From the NCBI GenBank assembly GCA_035461525.1, contig DATHVD010000021.1:1-8369 (forward strand): a stretch of 8,369 nucleotides of DNA, in the 5' to 3' direction. The notes beneath the pieces are model-generated. The model was not told the origin of the DNA, did not search any database, and saw only the letters and a program-made list of their open reading frames with translations. Below, piece after piece: positions 1 through 4,999 of the stretch; positions within the stretch are counted from its first letter, which is position 1; every line of letters begins with the position of its first letter. This stretch comes from JAIBJN01 sp035461525. GTDB taxonomy: Bacteria; Actinomycetota; Thermoleophilia; Gaiellales; Gaiellaceae. The position numbers and the translations under genes are program-made.

Positions 1-153
1 GCAATTCGCCAGGGCGCGCGGCGTACGGGCGCAAGTGGTGGACGAGACTGGGCAGCGGCGAGTCGGGAGCGAAACGTACGTCGGTGCGGGCCTAGTCGAT
101 GCCCTCTGCGCTTTCGCTCGCGAGCGCCAGCACGCGCGACCGGCCGCGGGACT

Positions 154-175
154 CTGACCCCATCCTGACCCCATC
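154..175. repeat. 11-bp perfect tandem repeat (two copies)
   Basis: The unit CTGACCCCATC occurs twice back to back with no mismatch. It lies about 70 bases beyond the 3' end of the tRNA-Asp gene, the side where integrative elements usually insert, so it could be a leftover recombinase arm site or simply a chance duplication. The flanking bases 1-153 and 176-208 show no gene I can support. One plus-strand frame is open from the window edge to a TGA at 155-157, but its peptide resembles no family I recognise and such open stretches are expected at this GC content. Confidence 0.6.
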
Positions 176-208
176 GGGTTGCTGCACGACGGGGGAGAGC
201 GATGTGAA

Positions 209-238
209 GAACCCGCAATCCGCTATGCATGCGGGTTT
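209..238 (-). terminator. Hairpin after tRNA-Asp, possible terminator
   Basis: An 8-bp perfect inverted repeat (AACCCGCA at 210-217 and TGCGGGTT at 230-237) encloses a 12-base loop; a G-T wobble at 209/238 may extend it. It begins 7 bases after the 3' end of the minus-strand tRNA, the expected place for its terminator. The following minus-strand bases (CTTCAC) contain only a weak T run, so termination would be imperfect or the stem may have another role, such as protecting the 3' end before trimming. Confidence 0.4.
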
Positions 239-244
239 GAAAGA

Positions 245-318
<74 letters not shown>

Positions 319-330
319 GGGCGCCCGCCA

Positions 331-336
331 ATACTA
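331..336 (-). promoter_or_regulatory. Possible -10 element of the tRNA-Asp promoter
   Basis: The minus strand reads TAGTAT here, a reasonable -10 hexamer in otherwise extremely GC-rich DNA. It ends 12 bases before the mature tRNA 5' end, leaving room for a short 5' leader removed by RNase P. No convincing TTGACA-like -35 is present at 16-19 bases upstream, so the call rests on position and composition alone. Confidence 0.35.
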
Positions 337-381
337 GCCGGGCGCGGCACCTTCCCGGGGGCCGAGCGCCGCGCGGACCGG

Positions 382-387
382 TAGCGT
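382..387 (+). promoter_or_regulatory. Possible -10 element for a leaderless permease mRNA
   Basis: TAGCGT fits the actinobacterial TANNNT pattern and ends 9 bases before the ATG at 397. The permease gene has no visible Shine-Dalgarno sequence in front of that ATG, so a transcript starting at or very near the start codon (leaderless, common in actinobacteria) is a reasonable reading. There is no recognisable -35. Together with the -10 candidate at 331-336 it would make a compact divergent promoter region with the tRNA gene. Confidence 0.25.
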
Positions 388-396
388 CCTGCCGCC

Positions 397-2178
397 ATGG
401 GATGGCAGGCCTGGTTCACGCTCGCGGTCGTGGTCGCGACGGTGGGCGTTCTCGTGAGCGAGCGCGTCGCGCCGGCGTTCGCGGTGCTCGGCGCCGTGAC
501 CGTTCTGCTCGTCGTCGGGGTCGTCGACGCCGAGCAGGCGTTCTCGGGGTTCTCGAACCCGGCGCCGCTCACCGTCGCGGCGCTCTACGTCCTCGCCGGC
601 GCCGTCCAGAAGACGCGCGCGCTAGACCGCGTCGCGGGCCGGCTCCTCGGGGAGGGGAACTCTGCGAGGGGGGAGCGGGCGAGGCTCGGGCGGGTGCTCG
701 TCCCCACGGCGCTCTCGTCGGCGGTGCTCAACAACACGCCGATCGTCGCCATGGTCGCCCAGGCGATCGTCTCGTGGGCGCGCCAGACGGGACGCTCGCC
801 CTCCCGCTACCTGATCCCGGTCAGCTTCGCGGCCATTCTCGGCGGGACGCTGACCCTCATCGGCACGTCCACGAACCTAGTCGTCTCGGGCCTCCTCCAG
901 GAGGCCGGCGAGCGGCCGCTCGGCCTCTTCGAGATCGGCAAGGTCGGCTTGCCGGTCGCGGTCGTCGGCCTCGCCCTCCTCGTCTTCGTCGCCCCGCGCC
1001 TGCTCCCGACCCGGCGCTCACCCGGCGACGAGCTCGAGGCGGACGCGCGCGAGTTCACCGTCGAGCTTCTCGTCGCGCCCCGGAGCCCGCTCGCGGGCCG
1101 GACGGTCGCCGAGGCCGGGCTGCGCGCGCTCCAGGGCGTCTTCCTCGTCGAGATCGAGCGCGACGGCAGGGGGATCACGCCGGTGTCGCCGGAGGAGGTG
1201 CTCGCCGAGGGCGACCGCCTCACGTTCGCCGGGAACGCGAGCCGCATCCTCGACCTCCAGGAGCGCCCGGGACTCGCCTCCGCGGAGGAGCGCCACTTCT
1301 TCGCCGCCGGGGGCGCCCTGCGCCGCCGCTTCTACGAGGCCGTCATCGCGGAGGGCTCGCCGCTTGCCGGCTCGACGCTCAAGGAGGTCGGTTTCCGCAG
1401 CCGCTACGGCGCGGCAGTCGTCGCCATCCACCGGGCTGGGGCGCGCGTCCCGTCGAAGCTCGGCGACGTGCGGCTCCGGGCGGGCGACGTGCTCCTCGTG
1501 CTCGGCGATCCCGGCTTCCGCCGCTGGCTCGACCGCCGCGACTTCCTGGTCGTCGCCCCGTTCGCCAGCGACCCGCCGCCGCGCAAGGAGCGGGCGCCGA
1601 TCGTCGGGCTCACGGTGCTCGCGCTGCTCGTCCTCGTCGGCACCGGCGTGCTCGACATCCTGGCGGCCGCGCTCCTCGCCGCCTTCGCGCTCGTCGCGCT
1701 CCGGGTGCTCACCCCAGGAGAGGCGAGGGACTCCGTCGACCTGAACGTCATCCTCGTGATCGCGGGCAGCTTCGGCCTCGGGCAGGCGATCCGCACGAGC
1801 GGGCTTGCGGCCGAGGTCGCCGACGTCGTCATCAGCCCGCTCGGGGAGCTCGGAGACGTCGGCCTGCTCGTCGGCGTCATCGTCGCCACCGTGATCCTCA
1901 CCGAGCTGATCACGAACAACGCGGCGGCCGTGCTCGTCTTCCCCGTCGCCATCGCCACCGCGCAGCAGGCGGGCCTCGACCCGCGCCCGTTCGCGATCGG
2001 GGTCGCGCTGGGCGCCTCGGCGTCCTTCCTCACGCCCATCGGCTACCAGACCAACACGATGGTGTACGGCATCGGCGGCTACCGCTTCGGCGACTTCGCG
2101 CGCGTCGGGCTGCCGCTGACGCTGGCCATGATCCTCATCGGGACGCTCGTGATCCCGCTCGCGTGGCCGCTGCGCTGA
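397..2178 (+). CDS. SLC13/DASS-type permease with two RCK_C (TrkA-C) domains
   Basis: An integral membrane transporter of the ion-transporter superfamily, probably a cation-coupled importer of an anion such as sulfate or a dicarboxylate; the substrate cannot be read from sequence. Helices fill residues 5-42, 52-72, 95-200 and 400-590. The two halves carry the paired signature motifs of the fold: NNT at 112-114 with GTSTN at 156-160, then TNN at 506-508 with QTNT at 551-554. Between the halves, residues 215-290 and 308-385 are two RCK_C-type domains, each with the SPLAG(R/S)T motif and an EGD or AGD turn before the last strand; in this family they are cytoplasmic and thought to bind regulatory ligands. 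The 593-residue length is normal for this architecture. The ATG at 397 suits the first helix, but no Shine-Dalgarno is seen. The gene stands alone, without operon partners. Confidence 0.93.
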   Translation: MGWQAWFTLAVVVATVGVLVSERVAPAFAVLGAVTVLLVVGVVDAEQAFSGFSNPAPLTVAALYVLAGAVQKTRALDRVAGRLLGEGNSARGERARLGRVLVPTALSSAVLNNTPIVAMVAQAIVSWARQTGRSPSRYLIPVSFAAILGGTLTLIGTSTNLVVSGLLQEAGERPLGLFEIGKVGLPVAVVGLALLVFVAPRLLPTRRSPGDELEADAREFTVELLVAPRSPLAGRTVAEAGLRALQGVFLVEIERDGRGITPVSPEEVLAEGDRLTFAGNASRILDLQERPGLASAEERHFFAAGGALRRRFYEAVIAEGSPLAGSTLKEVGFRSRYGAAVVAIHRAGARVPSKLGDVRLRAGDVLLVLGDPGFRRWLDRRDFLVVAPFASDPPPRKERAPIVGLTVLALLVLVGTGVLDILAAALLAAFALVALRVLTPGEARDSVDLNVILVIAGSFGLGQAIRTSGLAAEVADVVISPLGELGDVGLLVGVIVATVILTELITNNAAAVLVFPVAIATAQQAGLDPRPFAIGVALGASASFLTPIGYQTNTMVYGIGGYRFGDFARVGLPLTLAMILIGTLVIPLAWPLR

Positions 2179-2201
2179 CTTCGCCTTCCGGCTGGTCTTG
2201 C

Positions 2202-2229
2202 TTGACATCCGGAAGACCCCGAGTATCAC
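2202..2229 (+). promoter_or_regulatory. Candidate sigma-70-type promoter ahead of the decayed gene
   Basis: A perfect TTGACA (2202-2207) is followed after 16 bases by TATCAC (2224-2229), matching four of six -10 consensus positions. Transcription would start near 2236 and leave a leader of about 90 bases before the ATG at 2326. It lies in the gap after the permease stop codon, exactly where the next plus-strand gene needs a promoter. A 7-bp inverted repeat (CTTCCGG 2185-2191, CCGGAAG 2209-2215) overlaps it and might be an operator, though this is speculative. Confidence 0.45.
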
Positions 2230-2308
2230 GAGCTGACACCTCCGGGAGGGAGAGGCGCGCGAGGGTGCGGCAACTCGCCTCGGCGTCCTCGGCGGAGGGA
2301 CTTGGCAG

Positions 2309-2325
2309 CCCCTGAAAGGGGAGAG
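2309..2325 (+). promoter_or_regulatory. Ribosome-binding site partly inside a small hairpin
   Basis: AAAGGGGAGAG directly before the ATG at 2326 is a plausible purine-rich Shine-Dalgarno region and identifies that ATG as a genuine start. Its 5' half, AGGGG (2317-2321), can pair with CCCCT (2309-2313) across a 3-base loop, so the site could be partly masked in the mRNA. The stem is only 5 bp, so an effect on translation is possible but unproven. Confidence 0.4.
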
Positions 2326-2845
2326 ATGCGGACACGTCTCAGCAGGAGGCTGCTGTAGCGCTCGCGGTTCTCGTCGGCGCGGCCGGCGCGGTGCCGATCG
2401 ACGCGCGACCGGGCCGCTGGAGGCCTCGAAGACTGGACCGCCAAATGGACGACACCGGCGAGGTCAGCTACACGAAGACGTTCCGGTGCGACGAGGACGA
2501 GGGCGCTCACGTGAACACGGCCACGATCCGTGAGACTTGCCAGAGCGACGCCGCGAGCAAGTCCTGGTACCAGGTGCTCCTGACGCCGCCCGCCGGCAGT
2601 CCGTACTACCAGCTCTCGTCACATCGCGGCGAAGCTGAGCCTGCTCGCAGGGGCGGACTCGACCGATGCGGTGAACGAGGCGATCGCGGCCGCGGAGCCG
2701 TTCTTCGCCGCCTACGCGCCGTCCGCAACAAACTCTCGAAGGGGAAGCGGGCGGAGATCCTCTCGCCTCGACGCTCGCTCTCTACAACGAGGGCGACATC
2801 GGGCCCCGGGCACTGCGACGACCACGGCGCGGGCAGAGACGCTGA
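2326..2845 (+). pseudogene. Decayed gene for a small exported protein, multiple frameshifts
   Basis: No single frame covers this locus, yet protein-like peptide runs through it in order. The ATG at 2326 gives MRTRLSRRLL, a basic n-region, then meets TAG at 2356. One base back in frame the text continues as a hydrophobic VALAVLVGAAGAVP and then a soluble segment with SYTKTFRCDEDEG, ETCQSD and SWYQVLLTPPAGSPYYQL, containing two cysteines. Near 2615-2623 the sense moves to the next frame (IAAKLSLLAGADSTD, then NEAIAAAEPFFAAYA). Near 2716 it moves again (VRNKLSKGKRAEI), and near 2760 once more (LASTLALYNEGDIGP), ending at TGA 2843-2845 just before a terminator. Start site, signal peptide and terminator are all in place, so this looks like a formerly working gene for a secreted protein of about 170 residues. 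I do not recognise the family. Assembly error is the alternative, but the neighbouring genes are intact. Confidence 0.62.
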
Positions 2846-2847
2846 AC

Positions 2848-2884
2848 GAGCGGAGGCCCCGGAAGGGGCCCCGCTCTCGTTTCT
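2848..2884 (+). terminator. Rho-independent terminator
   Basis: GAGCGG (2848-2853) pairs with CCGCTC (2871-2876) and GGCCCC (2855-2860) with GGGGCC (2865-2870) around a GGAA tetraloop, a 12-bp stem with one bulged A at 2854. It is followed by the T-rich TCGTTTCT. It starts 3 bases after the last stop codon of the decayed gene. The minus-strand regulator ends at 2886, so the stem also lies immediately after that gene and could stop transcription from both sides, although the minus-strand tail is T-poor. Confidence 0.8.
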
Positions 2885-2885
2885 C

Positions 2886-4493
2886 TCACGCCTCGGCGGA
2901 GATCGTCCACGTGTAGCGCGTGATGCTCCCGGCCGGAGCGAGCCCGGCCGGCTTGGGCCCGCCCCGTACGAGTAGCACCGGGCACGGGGCCCGCTCGGCG
3001 AGCGCGGTGCGGGTCTGGCCGAGCCCCCTCGTCCGCCACTCGTCGGGCAGCCCGACCACGAGCGCCCGGGCTCCGGTCGCGGCCTGGAGGAGGTCGTCCG
3101 CGCCGGCGGCGACGATCAGGGGCTCGGTCTCGACGCCGGTCACCTGCTGGACGAGGAGCGCGGCGCGGGCGAGCAGGCCGCTCGCGTCGCGGCGGTCTGT
3201 CGCAGGGTCGGCAGCGGCCCCCGCCAGGTGGAGAGGCCGGCCTTCCGCTCCGCAGAGCCAGGCCGCGAGCTCGACCGCCGCCCATTCGTGCTCGGCGCCG
3301 CCGAACGGGACGAGCACCGGCGCCTCCCCCGCAGCCTCGTTCGCGGCGCCCGAGAGCAGCGCGACGTCGCAGGGCGCCTTCGCGAGCAGGGCCGCCAGCT
3401 CGAGGTCCAGGCTCCCGTCGGCGGAGAGGCGGCCGTGGCCGTCGACGAGGACGAGCGAGGCGTCGGCGTCGCTGACGAGCCGGGAGACGTCCGGCGCGAA
3501 GGCGGGCGACGTGAACGCGGCCGCGCGCACCGTGAGCCCCCGGTCGGCGAGGGTGGCCTTGCGCTCGTTCGCGGCCGCGCTTGCCCGCGTGAGCCCGCCG
3601 GCGCCGTCCGCCAGGACGAGGAGCACGAGCTCGTGCGGAGGCCGCCGCGCGAGCGGCTCCCCGAGGTCGAGCACGGCGTCGAGCCGCCGGTCGTCGAAGC
3701 AGACGACGAGGAGCGACCGCTCCGAAGGCCGCGTCGGCCTCTCGGGGGCCGGGAGGTCGAGGGACGGGTCCTGGCGGAGGACTGCCGTCTGGGCGTCGCG
3801 CAGGGCCTGGCCCGGCTCGATTCCCAGCTCGGCGAGGGCGGCCCTCGCGTCCCGGAAGACGGCGAGCGCATCCGGCTGGCGCCCCGACCGGTAGAGGGCG
3901 AGCATGAGTTGCGCCCGCGGCCGCTCTCGCAGCGGGTGCTCGGCGACGAGCCCCTCGAGCTCGCTCACCGCCGGGGCGTGGCGTCCGAGAGCGAGGTCGG
4001 CCTCGAGGCGCTCCTCCAGGGCGGCGAGGCGGAGCTCCTCGAGCCGTGCGGCCTCGGCCTGTGCGAACGCCGCCCCGGTCACGTCGCCGAGCGCGGGCCC
4101 GCGCCAGAGCGCGAGCGCCTCGCCGAGCCTCTTCGCGGCCCCCGCGGCATCGCCCTCGGCCAGTGCCAGACGGCCCTCGTCGACCAGGCGCTCGAAGCGA
4201 TGGAGATCGAGCTCGCCGTGCTCCACGTCGAGCGCGTAGCCGGGCGGCCGGGTCACGAGCCTTCCGGGGGGGAGGGCCTTGCGCAGGTGCGAGACGTACG
4301 TCTGCACGACGTTGACGGCGCTCGCGGGGGGATCGTCCCAGAGCTCGTCGACGAGCCTGTCGCGGGCGACCGTCGTCCCGGCGCGCGTGAGGAGGAGCGC
4401 GAGCAGGGCCCGCTGGCGCGGGCCGCCCAGGGCGACCGGCGATCCGTCGCGGACGACCTCGAGCGGTCCGAGGATGCGGAACTCGACCTCCAG
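2886..4493 (-). CDS. SARP/BTAD-family regulator fused to two USP-like domains
   Basis: A 535-residue protein if read from CTG at 4493. Residues 4-90 match the OmpR/SARP winged helix (FRILGPLEV at 5-13, GGPRQRALLALLL at 23-35, LVDELW at 47-52, VQTYVSHLRKAL at 63-74). Residues 95-242 are a bacterial transcriptional activator (BTAD) helical repeat domain (RFERLVDEGR, ALALWRGPAL, LMLALYRSGRQPDAL). After a Pro-rich linker, about 260-387 and 391-519 look like two universal-stress-protein-like alpha/beta domains; the second has VLVPFGGAEHEW and ends in APCPVLLVRGG. SARP proteins bind direct repeats to activate transcription; the USP part may bind a nucleotide or other small ligand. No NB-ARC ATPase is present, unlike AfsR. 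It diverges from the small membrane protein and kinase genes and may control them. The GTG at 4307 would cut off most of the DNA-binding domain. Confidence 0.88.
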   Translation of the reverse strand: MEVEFRILGPLEVVRDGSPVALGGPRQRALLALLLTRAGTTVARDRLVDELWDDPPASAVNVVQTYVSHLRKALPPGRLVTRPPGYALDVEHGELDLHRFERLVDEGRLALAEGDAAGAAKRLGEALALWRGPALGDVTGAAFAQAEAARLEELRLAALEERLEADLALGRHAPAVSELEGLVAEHPLRERPRAQLMLALYRSGRQPDALAVFRDARAALAELGIEPGQALRDAQTAVLRQDPSLDLPAPERPTRPSERSLLVVCFDDRRLDAVLDLGEPLARRPPHELVLLVLADGAGGLTRASAAANERKATLADRGLTVRAAAFTSPAFAPDVSRLVSDADASLVLVDGHGRLSADGSLDLELAALLAKAPCDVALLSGAANEAAGEAPVLVPFGGAEHEWAAVELAAWLCGAEGRPLHLAGAAADPATDRRDASGLLARAALLVQQVTGVETEPLIVAAGADDLLQAATGARALVVGLPDEWRTRGLGQTRTALAERAPCPVLLVRGGPKPAGLAPAGSITRYTWTISAEA

Positions 4494-4504
4494 CGGGCTT
4501 CAAG

Positions 4505-4511
4505 CCTCCTT
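4505..4511 (-). promoter_or_regulatory. Shine-Dalgarno of the SARP gene, points to a CTG start
   Basis: The minus strand reads AAGGAGG here, a near-perfect ribosome-binding site. In the regulator's frame a TGA lies at 4502-4500 and the next three codons are AGC, CCG and CTG (4493-4491). No ATG, GTG or TTG occurs in frame before the conserved FRILGPLEV, so CTG, 11 bases after the site, is the only workable start. The TTG at 4503-4501 is nearly abutting the site and out of frame. Confidence 0.6.
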
Positions 4512-4561
4512 CCAGCGCCGGCCTGCATTGTCTCGCACGTCAAGGAACCGAAGGAGGAACG

Positions 4562-4903
4562 ATGAGAAAGTCTCGCATGGTGCGGCTCGTGGCATCGGCC
4601 CTGGCAGCCGGTCTCCTCGTCGGCGCCGGCGCCCTGCCGGCGCAGACCCCGGGGGGTGGCGCGCCCGACGGCCGGACGGCCACGGAGGAGTTCATCCCGT
4701 GGGTCACCGACTTCCCCGTCACGGTGAGGCCGGGACCGCCTCCGGCCGAGAGGACGGCCGCTGCGGGCATCAGCTGGCGCGACGTCTCCATCGGCACGGG
4801 GCTCGGGATCGGCCTTGCGGCGCTCGTCGCCGGGAGCGCGCTCGTCGTTCGGGCACGCTGGCACGAGCCGGGACGGACGGCCGGGAGCCTGCCCGGATCG
4901 TAG
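4562..4903 (+). CDS. Small exported membrane-anchored protein, unknown function
   Basis: A 113-residue protein with a clear topology. Residues 1-28 form a signal peptide (basic MRKSRMVR, hydrophobic LVASALAAGLLVGAGA, likely cut after LPA), about 29-75 are an extracytoplasmic Gly/Pro-rich stretch (with EEFIPWVTDFPVTV), 76-96 a transmembrane helix (VSIGTGLGIGLAALVAGSA), and a short basic, probably cytoplasmic tail follows. There are no cysteines and no catalytic motifs. The start is certain: AAGGAGG at 4551-4557 stands 4 bases before the ATG. The gene diverges from the SARP-USP regulator across a gap of under 70 bases and precedes the kinase by 96 bases. Small proteins of this layout recall hypothetical proteins of Thermoleophilia, from memory only. 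A role as a ligand-presenting or accessory subunit of the kinase is conceivable, from position only. Confidence 0.82.
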   Translation: MRKSRMVRLVASALAAGLLVGAGALPAQTPGGGAPDGRTATEEFIPWVTDFPVTVRPGPPPAERTAAAGISWRDVSIGTGLGIGLAALVAGSALVVRARWHEPGRTAGSLPGS

Positions 4904-4911
4904 GGGCCTCC

Positions 4912-4937
4912 GCGGGGCTCGCCTCGGCGAGCCCCGC
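4912..4937 (+). terminator. 11-bp GC hairpin between small gene and kinase gene
   Basis: Bases 4912-4922 and 4927-4937 are perfectly complementary (core GGGGCTCGC / GCGAGCCCC) around a CTCG tetraloop, starting 8 bases after the small gene's stop codon. There is no T tract, so it is either a tail-less terminator of the kind proposed in high-GC bacteria or an intercistronic stem that adjusts the relative expression or stability of the two messages. Its position shows it is outside both coding sequences. Confidence 0.5.
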
Positions 4938-4984
4938 CCGGCTCCACTCGGGAGGTTGCCCCCGCTCGATCCATGCCCGATAGT

Positions 4985-4989
4985 GGAGG
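4985..4989 (+). promoter_or_regulatory. Shine-Dalgarno deciding the kinase GTG start
   Basis: GGAGG sits 10 bases before the GTG at 5000. The upstream in-frame ATG at 4973 has its nearest purine-rich motif (GGGAGG, 4950-4955) 17 bases away, too far to work well, and the site at 4985-4989 would then be inside the gene. The GTG start also places the kinase domain at the usual distance from the N-terminus. Confidence 0.6.
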
Positions 4990-4999
4990 ACGACCCGCA

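Noticed and set aside
2185..2215. 7-bp inverted repeat after the permease stop as a terminator
   Set aside because: The 17-base loop is large, the stem short and no T run follows; it overlaps a better promoter candidate.
1018..2229. 403-codon minus-strand frame opposite the permease
   Set aside because: Composition typical of an antisense shadow in GC-rich DNA (Glu/Arg/Asp-rich), no family features.
402..2315. 637-codon plus-strand open frame overlapping the permease
   Set aside because: Arg/Pro/Ala-rich shadow of the permease in another frame with no domain; the overlapping frame has clear transporter motifs.
2391..2975. 194-codon plus-strand frame taken as one intact gene
   Set aside because: It starts inside the hydrophobic signal segment, has no ribosome-binding site at its GTG, and runs through the terminator; only its first third is protein-like. 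It is treated as part of the frameshifted gene.
2782..4503. 573-codon minus-strand frame over the SARP gene
   Set aside because: Arg/Pro/Gly-rich out-of-frame shadow; the true frame shows winged-helix, BTAD and USP features.
4512..4561. TTGACG (minus strand, 4543-4538) as a -35 for the SARP gene
   Set aside because: No -10-like hexamer occurs 16-18 bases downstream, so a promoter cannot be supported in this short divergent gap.
3228..4565. 445-codon plus-strand frame opposite the SARP gene
   Set aside because: Antisense shadow without recognisable domain; its end overlaps the start region of the small protein gene, which has its own ribosome-binding site.
4973..4999. ATG at 4973 as the kinase start
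   Set aside because: No ribosome-binding site at workable distance, whereas GGAGG precedes GTG 5000; kept as an alternative only.
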